From JBBREP01 sp038202885 (GTDB lineage Bacteria > Actinomycetota > Acidimicrobiia > IMCC26256 > PALSA-610), in assembly GCA_038202885.1 (NCBI GenBank), contig JBBREP010000008.1:1-64000 (forward strand): DNA of 64,000 bases. The letters are read 5' to 3'. Both the position numbers and the translations under genes were made by a program. Below, one piece after another: positions 45,397 through 52,555 of this stretch. Under the pieces are notes generated by a model that did not search any database, had not been told where the DNA came from, and saw nothing but the letters and a program-made list of their open reading frames with translations. Positions within the stretch are counted from its first letter, which is position 1. Each line of letters starts with the position of its first letter.

Positions 45397-45436
45397 TGCG
45401 TCGTTTGACCCGTCTATATGTGGGTCAAACGACGCA
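45397..45436. terminator. Long inverted repeat downstream of whiB
   Basis: Perfect 15-base arms TGCGTCGTTTGACCC/GGGTCAAACGACGCA with centre GTCTATATGT, 20 bases past the whiB stop. Shares the GATGCGTCGTTTG outer arm and GTCTATA centre with the element at 3993-4040. Probable terminator of whiB and a member of a dispersed family. Confidence 0.6.
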
Positions 45437-45455
45437 CCGGCGCGAGTGTTTCGGG

Positions 45456-45818
45456 TCAGGCCGGTTGGGCCTGGGGCTCGAACAAGCCGTCGAACGCGTC
45501 GGTGAGCGGCGCCGGCTCAGGCGGACGCACCTTCGGTGGACGTCCTCGCTTGCGCTTTTGCGCCAGCACCTTGCCGTGCACGAACAACTCACCTCCCCAC
45601 ACGCCCCACGGCTCTTGGCGTTCGATGGCCGCGTCGAGGCAGTCCGTGCGGACATCGCAGCCCGCGCAGAACGCCTTTGCTCGGTTGATGTCGTCGATCT
45701 GCTCGGAGAAGAACAGTTCGAGGAGCGTGCCGGTACCCGTCGAGCATCGGGCAAGGGCGCGCCATTCATCGGCTCGGATCTCGTCGTAGACCACTTCGGT
45801 GGGCTCGAGGGCGAACAT
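45456..45818 (-). CDS. whiB: WhiB-family iron-sulfur transcriptional regulator
   Basis: 120 residues. Four [4Fe-4S]-ligating cysteines at 25, 51, 54 and 60 (C-x25-C-x2-C-x5-C) and the WGVWGG turn at 71-76, then a basic, AT-hook-like KRKRGRPPK tail. These proteins bind the primary sigma factor and DNA and respond to redox or nitric oxide; the subclass cannot be fixed here. ATG at 45818 is fixed by AAGGAG about 10 bases upstream; the open frame to 45944 lacks conservation. An upstream terminator at 45936-45968 implies that whiB has its own promoter. Confidence 0.93.
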   Translation of the reverse strand: MFALEPTEVVYDEIRADEWRALARCSTGTGTLLELFFSEQIDDINRAKAFCAGCDVRTDCLDAAIERQEPWGVWGGELFVHGKVLAQKRKRGRPPKVRPPEPAPLTDAFDGLFEPQAQPA

Positions 45819-45935
45819 CGCCTTGTCTCCTTCTGTCGTCGCTGACGTCAGGTCGTGGATGGTCGGTTGGTCTGGATCTCGGTCGGTCGGGGTCGGTCCG
45901 GTCGTGGGAAGAGGTGCAAGGCCTGGGGCCGTCGG

Positions 45936-45968
45936 GACAAACAAAAGACCCGCCGGTTTCCCGGCGGG
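45936..45968 (-). terminator. Intrinsic terminator
   Basis: On the minus strand an 8-base stem (CCCGCCGG/CCGGCGGG) with a four-base loop is followed by TCTTTTGTTTG, the only classical T-rich terminator seen in the window. It ends transcripts from the small gene at 46000-46188 and separates it from whiB. Confidence 0.75.
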
Positions 45969-45999
45969 CCTGGGTGGAACTCTTGGCGGTAGCTGGTAG

Positions 46000-46188
46000 C
46001 TACGTCGCCAACACCGAGGTCAGCCGGGGCGGTCCGGGCTTACGGTTCGTGAGGTCATTACGCGACCACGACCCTGCCGGTGCACCCGTGTGAAACACCG
46101 CAATCGGGCACATACCGAGCGAGTACACGTGCTCGCGCGCGCCGATGACGGTTGCCGTCATCTGGGCTGCGGTGGCGTGTGTCGTCAT
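46000..46188 (-). CDS. Small protein of unknown function
   Basis: 62 residues (MTTHATAAQMTATVIGAREH), with HVYSLGMCPIAVFHTGAPAG in the middle. No family recognised. Support comes from an AAGAAGG-type ribosome-binding site upstream of ATG 46188 and from the strong intrinsic terminator 30 bases past the stop, which implies a short transcript. It lies between an inositol-phosphatase-family operon and whiB. Confidence 0.45.
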   Translation of the reverse strand: MTTHATAAQMTATVIGAREHVYSLGMCPIAVFHTGAPAGSWSRNDLTNRKPGPPRLTSVLAT

Positions 46189-46405
46189 TGGTGTGCCTTC
46201 TTGGACGTTCCCGCGGCTCGGGTGCCGGGGCAAGTGATTCGAGTTGTCAGCGTATCCGAGAGATCTGATCGGCAGGTGGTTCTTCGGGTTTTGTGGTTCG
46301 GTTGCCGTGATGTGCTTGTGATTGTTGAGGTTTTGGACGTCGTGCGGCGAGGTCCCCCGCAGACCCTCATATCAGATCATCGCCGACGGCCCGGGCGCAA
46401 GTGAT

Positions 46406-47185
46406 TTATTGCGCCGCTCGCGTAATGGCCACCATGCGTTCATGGACGGCCGGCGGCCCGGCCACGATGTCGCCCGACCAGAGCCAGGCCTCGGGGTCGC
46501 CGGCCCAATCGGTGACGACGCCTCCGGCCTCGCGCACCAGCAAGGCCCCGGCGGCAACATCCCAGGTGCCGAGCCCGAGCTCGAAAAAGCCGTCGAACAC
46601 GCCCTCGGCGGTCCACGACAGGTCGAGGCTCGCAGCTCCCACCCGCCGGAGGTCTTCAAACACCTCGAAGGCGCCGTGGAACGCGTGCAGGTAGCGGTCG
46701 AGTTCGTGCTTGCGCCGGAACGGGAATCCGGTGGCGGGAATCGCCTGCGCGGGGCTTCGGTCGCTCACGTGGATCGGTTGGCCGTCGAGGAACGCGCCAC
46801 CGCCGGCAACGGCGTGGAACGTGCGGTCGAGGAACGGCGCGTGCACCACACCCACGACGGGCGCGCCATTTTGCACGAGGCCCACCGACACGCCGACCGC
46901 GACGAAACCGTGCAAGAAGTTCGCCGTGCCGTCCAGCGGATCGACGTACCAACCGCGATCGGATCGCGTGCCGCCGCTCTCTTCGCCGAAGAAGTCGATT
47001 CCTGGCGCGAGTCGTTCGAGGGTTTCTTGGATGGCCTTCTCGCTCGCGATGTCGGCCGCGCTCACCCAATCGCCGGGAGCCTTTTCCTGGATGTCGCGCG
47101 CCGCGCCGAAGTGCGAGCGAACGACCGCACCGCCGGCGCGTGCAGCGTGCAGCGCCGCGTCGCACAGTCGTTCGAGTTCGCTCAA
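46406..47185 (-). CDS. Inositol monophosphatase family enzyme 1
   Basis: 259 residues, Mg-dependent phosphatase fold. Metal-site motifs: GEESGG (about 68), WYVDPLDGTANFLHG (about 80) and WDVAAGALLVREAGG near the C-terminus. Family members hydrolyse inositol-1-phosphate, histidinol phosphate or 3'-phosphoadenosine phosphate; the choice is open. The TTG start at 47185 overlaps the TGA of the upstream paralogue (TTGA), so the two are translationally coupled. Confidence 0.88.
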   Translation of the reverse strand: MSELERLCDAALHAARAGGAVVRSHFGAARDIQEKAPGDWVSAADIASEKAIQETLERLAPGIDFFGEESGGTRSDRGWYVDPLDGTANFLHGFVAVGVSVGLVQNGAPVVGVVHAPFLDRTFHAVAGGGAFLDGQPIHVSDRSPAQAIPATGFPFRRKHELDRYLHAFHGAFEVFEDLRRVGAASLDLSWTAEGVFDGFFELGLGTWDVAAGALLVREAGGVVTDWAGDPEAWLWSGDIVAGPPAVHERMVAITRAAQ

Positions 47186-47940
47186 CGTCGACCCGCAGCC
47201 GAGCGCAAGACCTCGAGCAACTCGTCGGTACCCGCGCCGATCATTTGACGACGCGCTGAGGGTTCCGATGTCACGAGCTCATCGCCGCGCGCGTCGACGA
47301 CCATTGCCCCAGCTTCGCGACACATCGCGAGGCCGCCGAGGTAGTCCCACGGAGCGTGCCACGAACCGCCGTCGATGTAACCGTCGATGCCGCCGGACGC
47401 GAGCTCGCACAGCGCGAGCGACGCGCAACCAAACGCTCGATATTGACCCCACTGCAACACGCGCGCCGGGAGCCCAGAGAGCGCAACGATCGCGGCCTCG
47501 ACCGACGACACACTGCTCGCGTGTACGGGCACGCCATCACGGGTCGCGCCGCCGCCGCGCACGGCTCGGTACTCGGTGCCGGTCGCCTGGTTCACGACGT
47601 AACCGCACAACAGGCCTTCGGCGTCGATCGCGGCGATCGACGTCGCGTAGTACGCGATGCCACGAGCACAGTTCGTCGAACCATCTACCGGATCGAGGAT
47701 CACCGTCACCGGCGCGTCGTCGTTACCACTGAACAACGACTCCTCGCTCACGATCGCGACGTCGGCCTTGCGCAACACCTTCAAGGCCACGCCGTCAGCA
47801 ACAAGATCGAGCCCGTACTGCCCCGCGCGGCCGGTGCGCGCGTTCATCTGTTCGTACGTCAGCTTCGCAAGCGCGCCGCGCACCGCGACACTGGCTTCGG
47901 CAAAGAGGTCGAGAAGTACGTTGGGGTCGGTGGCATCCAT
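47182..47940 (-). CDS. Inositol monophosphatase family enzyme 2
   Basis: 252 residues. Motifs EESLFSG, LDPVDGSTNCARG and WDYLGGLAMCREAGA are those of the inositol phosphatase fold. It is clearly diverged from the adjacent paralogue: the glutamate motif lacks the second Gly, and Cys replaces Phe after STN. ATG at 47940 is preferred over a longer start at 47991. It lies 50 bases after the molybdoenzyme gene, so it may belong to the same transcript. Substrate unknown. Confidence 0.85.
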   Translation of the reverse strand: MDATDPNVLLDLFAEASVAVRGALAKLTYEQMNARTGRAGQYGLDLVADGVALKVLRKADVAIVSEESLFSGNDDAPVTVILDPVDGSTNCARGIAYYATSIAAIDAEGLLCGYVVNQATGTEYRAVRGGGATRDGVPVHASSVSSVEAAIVALSGLPARVLQWGQYRAFGCASLALCELASGGIDGYIDGGSWHAPWDYLGGLAMCREAGAMVVDARGDELVTSEPSARRQMIGAGTDELLEVLRSAAGRR

Positions 47941-47990
47941 CGAGGCCGTCACACTAACGAAGGCAGCACATTTCGCTCTGATGCAACGCA

Positions 47991-50249
47991 CTACGTCGCA
48001 GTCAGGATCTCCACGAGCGCGTTGTAGTCGGGTACGCCGCTGTGTGGATCGCGACGATCCGAGGCGAGGAGCACGTTGCCTTCGGGGAAGAACACTTGCA
48101 CGTTGCCGGTACGGATCTCGGCCAGGTGCACTCGCGCCGCCATCTGTCCGTACGCGCTCCGCAACACCACAGCGGCACCCTGGCCGACCCCGAGTCGGTC
48201 GGCGTCAGCGCGGGCCACGAACACAGCATCACGAACGGCACCCGTGAGCGGATCGGAGTCTTGCCACACCATCGAGTTGAACTGCTTGCCGCGCCGCGTC
48301 GAGCAACGAAACCATCCGTCGGGCACCGCGCGCGCCGCGCCCGAGTCGACCACGGTGAAGCGCGCTCGTTCGTCGTCGGTGGGGAACACTCCCCCGTCGC
48401 ACAAGCGCGTGCCGCCCCATTGGATGGCGTCGCCGGTCGTGCGCAACCCTTCGATCCCCGCGTAACTCGGTACGACCCGGGCGATCTCGGAACGGATCGC
48501 CGCGCCCGACGTACAGCCAAACACCTTCGCCCGTTCGGGATCAACGCGACGGGCAATCTCGGCGAAGATCTCCCACTCGCTGCGCACTTCGCCCGGCCGC
48601 GGCCCTGCGATCTCCGGGCTGAACGCAACGCGCCGCTCGGTCGTGGTCGACGTGCCGCCGTCGCGCTGTTCGTAACGCGTTGCGGCCGGCAACAACACCA
48701 CCAGTTCACCCGGGTCGACGAGCATCTGCGACGACACGAAGATGTCCTGATGCACGCGCACCTTCGTGGCGGCGAGCGCTCGCCGCACCTCGTCGGGTGC
48801 AGGGAGCACATCGAGGAAGTTGCCGCCGCTCGAGTACAGCACGTCGATGTCGCCCGCTCCCGCGGCTTCGACCATCTCGGCGGCCGTCAGGCCCCGGTGT
48901 GACGGCACCTCGAACTGATACTGCTCAGACAGCGTCGCCGCGCTCTCGGCATCGATCGCAATCCCACCCGGGAACGCGGTGGCGTAGCAGCCCATCTCGG
49001 CACCGCCTTGCACGCCCGAATGACCGCGGATGGGCATGAGGCCGCTGCCGGCGCGTCCGACGTTGCCGCGTGCCAGGCCGAGGTTCACGATTGCGGCCAC
49101 GTTGTCGACGCCGCTCTCGTGCTGCGTGATGCCCATCGACCACACGAGCACGGCGGTTTTGGCGTCGACATAATGGCGAGCGAAGCGCTGCATGTCGGCT
49201 TCGCTGCATCCCGACGCGGCCTCGAGCGTTGGCATGTCGGCGTGTTCGAGATCGACGCGCAGCGCCGCGAAGCCCGTGGTGTGCGCAGCGATGAACTCGT
49301 CGTCGAACGCGCCCGGCATCGCGAGCATGCACTTCAGCACGCTTTGCACGAACGCCGCGTCGCCGCCGGTGTGCACGGTGAAGTTGTCGTCGGCGATCAA
49401 CGTGCCGAACAGGGCACTTTCGGCGTTCGACGGTACCCAATAACGCTCGAGACCGGGTTCGCGGTACGGGTTGACCACGAGGACCTTGGCGCCGTTCTTC
49501 TTGGCGAGGTACAAGTATTTCATGAACACCGGTTGCGCGTTGGCAACGTCGGCGCCGAACAGCACGATGAGATCGGATCCGATCACGTCGGTGTACGAAC
49601 ACGTGGTGGCGGCCACGCCGATCGCTTGTTTCAGCGCGGTCGTGGACGGCGCGTGACACACCCGTGCCGCGTTGTCGATGTTGTTCGTGCCGCAGAAGCG
49701 CGCGAGCTTCTGCGCCACGTAGTACACCTCGTTCGTGATGCCCCGCGCCGTGAGATAGAACGCGGCGCGATCGCCGCCAGCGTCGCGCAGGGCCGACGCG
49801 ACCAGGTCGAGCGCGTCGTCCCACGACACTCGCGTGAAGCCCCGCTCGCCGGCGCGTCGCACCATCGGATGCGACAGCCGCCCGAGTTCGCGCAGTTCCC
49901 GGCCCGGCCGCCGCGCGAGCGCAGGCACGTCGGCGAGTACGGCGTCGTCGAGCGGGCCCATCGTGTTGAGTTTCAAGAGGTTCAAGCGCGTGGTGCACAG
50001 GTGCACACCGTCGAGCGTCCAGTCGTGGAGTCCGGCCACACCGAGCGCACAGCCATCGCATACGCCTTGTGTGAGGATGCGCCACGCGTACGGGAGTTGC
50101 TTGCGGTTCTCCCACACCGTCTTCACCATCTCGCCGTAGTGGTTCGGCTTCTGTTCGCCGATCCCATTCGGCTTCCACCCCACCCACAGATCGCGTCGCA
50201 GCCGGCGCGGCGGCTTGATGAGTACTTCGCGATCGCCGTGACCAGCCAC
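47991..50249 (-). CDS. FdhF/YdeP-type molybdopterin oxidoreductase
   Basis: 752 residues, the usual size of the FdhF/YdeP (formate-dehydrogenase-alpha-like) group. The N-terminus has cysteines for an iron-sulfur site (GVCDGCALGVAGL, then HLCTT). The Mo-ligand position is probably Cys in NAARVCHAPSTTAL, equivalent to the Sec/Cys of formate dehydrogenases. Cofactor-binding stretches include LIVLFGADVANAQP and VWSMGITQHESG. No signal peptide, so cytoplasmic. The true substrate of the YdeP group is unsettled. GTG at 50249 has a GGAGG site and sits one base after the fdhD stop. FdhD is likely its sulfur-insertion chaperone. Confidence 0.9.
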   Translation of the reverse strand: MAGHGDREVLIKPPRRLRRDLWVGWKPNGIGEQKPNHYGEMVKTVWENRKQLPYAWRILTQGVCDGCALGVAGLHDWTLDGVHLCTTRLNLLKLNTMGPLDDAVLADVPALARRPGRELRELGRLSHPMVRRAGERGFTRVSWDDALDLVASALRDAGGDRAAFYLTARGITNEVYYVAQKLARFCGTNNIDNAARVCHAPSTTALKQAIGVAATTCSYTDVIGSDLIVLFGADVANAQPVFMKYLYLAKKNGAKVLVVNPYREPGLERYWVPSNAESALFGTLIADDNFTVHTGGDAAFVQSVLKCMLAMPGAFDDEFIAAHTTGFAALRVDLEHADMPTLEAASGCSEADMQRFARHYVDAKTAVLVWSMGITQHESGVDNVAAIVNLGLARGNVGRAGSGLMPIRGHSGVQGGAEMGCYATAFPGGIAIDAESAATLSEQYQFEVPSHRGLTAAEMVEAAGAGDIDVLYSSGGNFLDVLPAPDEVRRALAATKVRVHQDIFVSSQMLVDPGELVVLLPAATRYEQRDGGTSTTTERRVAFSPEIAGPRPGEVRSEWEIFAEIARRVDPERAKVFGCTSGAAIRSEIARVVPSYAGIEGLRTTGDAIQWGGTRLCDGGVFPTDDERARFTVVDSGAARAVPDGWFRCSTRRGKQFNSMVWQDSDPLTGAVRDAVFVARADADRLGVGQGAAVVLRSAYGQMAARVHLAEIRTGNVQVFFPEGNVLLASDRRDPHSGVPDYNALVEILTAT

Positions 50250-50250
50250 G

Positions 50251-51105
50251 TCAGCCTCCAAGCTCGACGCGTTCGGGGTGCGTGTAGACGCTGCACGCAT
50301 CGTCGCGTAGGAACGCCACGGTCGTGACGCCGAGGCGGCGCGCCGTGGCAATCGCGAGGCTCGACGGTGCACCGACTGCCGCGATCACGGTCACTCCGGC
50401 CATCGCCGCCTTCTGCACCAGCTCGAATCCGAGCCGTCCCGACACCACCACGATCGCGTCGTGCAATGGTAACGACCGTTGCAGCAATGCATGGCCGATG
50501 ACTTTGTCGAGTGCGTTGTGGCGACCGACATCTTCTCGGCTGACGATGATCGAGCCGTCGGGCCTGGCCAGCGCCGACGCGTGCACTCCACCAGTCGCCG
50601 CGAACAGCGACTGTTGTGCGCGCATCGCCGCCGGAAGCTCATACAAGGTGGCGAGGCACACGCTCGGGCCGTACGCGTCGAGGGTCGCGCAGTGTTGCGC
50701 GAGCTCGTCGAGGGTGGCTTTCCCGCACAGCCCGCAGCTGCTCGTGGCCGCGAACGGTCGCGGCTGCAACGCGTCACCGACCGGCGTGGTACGCCGCACG
50801 GTGACGACGTTGTATTCCTGTTCTCCGGTCTCACCGAGGCAGTAGCCCACGGTTACGACGTCGTCGGCCGACGCGAGGAAGCCCTCCGCGTGCAGGAAAC
50901 CGACCGCGAGCTCGAAGTCATGGCCAGGTGTGCGCATCGTGACCGCGACCGGGCGCGGCGCTTCCGCCGGCCCGTGGAGGCGGATCTCCATCGGTTCTTC
51001 GGTCGCGAGGCGATCGGGACCGCGCCGCACCGTGGTTGTCCGCACCTCGTGGCGTTGCACCCCAACGGAGGTGCCGCGCACTGGGGCATCGGAACGGCGG
51101 GCCAT
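50251..51105 (-). CDS. fdhD: Formate dehydrogenase accessory sulfurtransferase FdhD
   Basis: 284 residues. FdhD transfers sulfur from a cysteine desulfurase to the molybdenum cofactor of formate-dehydrogenase-type enzymes. Signature elements are TMRTPGHDFELAVGFLHAEG, the active CxxC as SSCGLCGK (about 125), SREDVGRHNALDKVIG and SGRLGFELVQKAAMAG. ATG at 51105 is chosen; a GTG at 51150 would add 15 residues. Directly precedes the molybdoenzyme gene, with overlapping translation signals. Confidence 0.93.
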   Translation of the reverse strand: MARRSDAPVRGTSVGVQRHEVRTTTVRRGPDRLATEEPMEIRLHGPAEAPRPVAVTMRTPGHDFELAVGFLHAEGFLASADDVVTVGYCLGETGEQEYNVVTVRRTTPVGDALQPRPFAATSSCGLCGKATLDELAQHCATLDAYGPSVCLATLYELPAAMRAQQSLFAATGGVHASALARPDGSIIVSREDVGRHNALDKVIGHALLQRSLPLHDAIVVVSGRLGFELVQKAAMAGVTVIAAVGAPSSLAIATARRLGVTTVAFLRDDACSVYTHPERVELGG

Positions 51106-51186
51106 GCGCTCGATGCTACGAGCACCGGTCGCGTCGCGACGTCGTGCCACATGCCCCGGGGCGGGTGACCACGCGGTGCAGCAACC

Positions 51187-51789
51187 TCACGGCGGTTCCG
51201 TGCGAGCGTCGAGGTCGATGCCGAGCGCGGTTGCGTCGGCGGGGGTGTCGAGATCGCGAAAGGCGCTGGCGGTACCTACTGCGCCCCACGTGGCCTCGTC
51301 GATCCAGTCGACCGAGCGAGCGTGCGCGTCGTCGTGCAACCAGCGAAAGCCGCGCGCACCGGACGCGTACGCCGCGACGGCAGCCCCGAGCGCGAGTCCG
51401 CCGTACTTCGCGCACACATACTGGGCCTGTCCATCGACGACGGGTACGACCGTGGAGCCGTCGCGATCGGCGATGCACCGCAAGAGCGCGCCGGTCATGT
51501 TCGGGTAGTCGCAACCGAACAGCAATACCGACTCGCCCGCGCGTAACCCCAGCGCTGCGACGCCGGCGAGCAATGCCGCAAGCGGCCCGTCACCGGTCGG
51601 CGTCTCGCGCACACAGCGCAGACCACTCGTGCCCGCCCCAACTTCGATGCACGGATCGCACACCCCGCTGAGCAGTCGTGCCGCGCGCACCGCGAGCACC
51701 TCGCCGTCGAGATCTACCTGGGCCTTGTCGACACCGAGCCGCCGGCTGCGTCCACCGGTGAGCAGGATCCCGGCGATCGGGCCGGCCAT
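51187..51789 (-). CDS. mobA: Molybdenum cofactor guanylyltransferase MobA
   Basis: 200 residues. Attaches GMP to molybdopterin, giving the guanine dinucleotide form used by formate-dehydrogenase-type enzymes. Nucleotide-binding opening ILLTGGRSRRLGVDKA, then PTGDGPLAALLAG and GCDYPNM (Asp for Mg-GTP). ATG at 51789 begins the conserved N-terminus (MAGPIAGILL). Upstream of fdhD by 81 bases on the same strand. Confidence 0.88.
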   Translation of the reverse strand: MAGPIAGILLTGGRSRRLGVDKAQVDLDGEVLAVRAARLLSGVCDPCIEVGAGTSGLRCVRETPTGDGPLAALLAGVAALGLRAGESVLLFGCDYPNMTGALLRCIADRDGSTVVPVVDGQAQYVCAKYGGLALGAAVAAYASGARGFRWLHDDAHARSVDWIDEATWGAVGTASAFRDLDTPADATALGIDLDARTEPP

Positions 51790-51805
51790 GAATGCCCGAG
51801 TCCGT

Positions 51806-52099
51806 TCACGCGACGCCGTCGATGGCACTGGCCAAGCTCACGTCGAGCTGGGTGATGCCGCCGGCGTCGTGGGTGGAGAGCGCGACGATGACGGTGCGCC
51901 ACCGGATATCGAGATCGGGATGATGATCGGCGGCCTCGGCGAGGAACCCGATGCGCACAACGAACGCAACCGCGTCGGCGAACGACGGGCGCGTGAACGA
52001 CTTGCAGATCTCGTCACCGACGCGCTGCCAGCCGTCGAGACGATGCAGCGCTTCGGTGATCTCGGGATCGGGCAGCCGGGCGGGTCGCATGCCGTCCAT
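51806..52099 (-). CDS. 4a-hydroxytetrahydrobiopterin dehydratase (PCD/DCoH family)
   Basis: 97 residues. Classic function: dehydration of 4a-carbinolamine pterin after aromatic amino acid hydroxylation. The signature ADHHPDLDIRWRTVIVALSTH and the final GGITQLDVSLA are intact, with WQRVGDEICKSFTRPSF before. No hydroxylase gene is in view, and it heads a run with mobA, fdhD and a molybdoenzyme. COG2154 proteins have been linked to molybdenum cofactor genes by clustering, so a pterin-recycling role in that pathway is plausible here. ATG at 52099 or 52090. Confidence 0.87.
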   Translation of the reverse strand: MDGMRPARLPDPEITEALHRLDGWQRVGDEICKSFTRPSFADAVAFVVRIGFLAEAADHHPDLDIRWRTVIVALSTHDAGGITQLDVSLASAIDGVA

Positions 52100-52136
52100 T
52101 CCACCGCATCGCCGACAAGGGGCCAAACTGCGGTCC

Positions 52137-52472
52137 ATGGAGTTCGAGATCCCGGCCGTGACGCCACCCGAGGACGTCGAGCTCGATCGCGAACGTCACC
52201 TACGACTGCAGTGGGCCGACGGACGCACGGCGACGTTCGCGCTCGACACGCTGCGCGCGGGTTGTCCCTGCGCCCAATGTCGGTCGCTGCGCGAGCAAGG
52301 CCGTCCGGTGCCGCCGCCTCGGATGGCTGGCGCCGCGCCGCTCGAGGCGCGCGGCGCCGAGCTTGTCGGCAACTGGGGCGTCACGATCCATTGGAACGAC
52401 GGCCACGACACCGGCATCTTCTCGTGGAGCATGCTCGCGGCCTGGGCGAACGACACCGACGCGACGACCTGA
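52137..52472 (+). CDS. DUF971 (gamma-butyrobetaine hydroxylase N-terminal-like) protein
   Basis: 111 residues. Pattern LRLQWADGRTATFALDTLRAGCPCAQCRS, with three Cys near residues 43-48, then LVGNWGVTIHWNDGHDTGIFSW, characteristic of DUF971/GBBH-like N-terminal domains. Stand-alone forms may bind zinc or iron-sulfur; no enzyme activity is established. Divergent from the pterin dehydratase, with starts 37 bases apart. Confidence 0.85.
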   Translation: MEFEIPAVTPPEDVELDRERHLRLQWADGRTATFALDTLRAGCPCAQCRSLREQGRPVPPPRMAGAAPLEARGAELVGNWGVTIHWNDGHDTGIFSWSMLAAWANDTDATT

Positions 52473-52555
52473 CGGGGGACGCGAAACCGCGGTTTGATTG
52501 CACCTGACGGCGCTACACGCCGCGGGGTGCAGAGGAAAACCGATTTGGGGGGGGG

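Noticed and set aside
52547..52555. Run of nine G as a possible phase-variation tract
   Set aside because: It lies immediately after the GGDEF-EAL stop codon, so length change would not alter that protein and no promoter is evident there.
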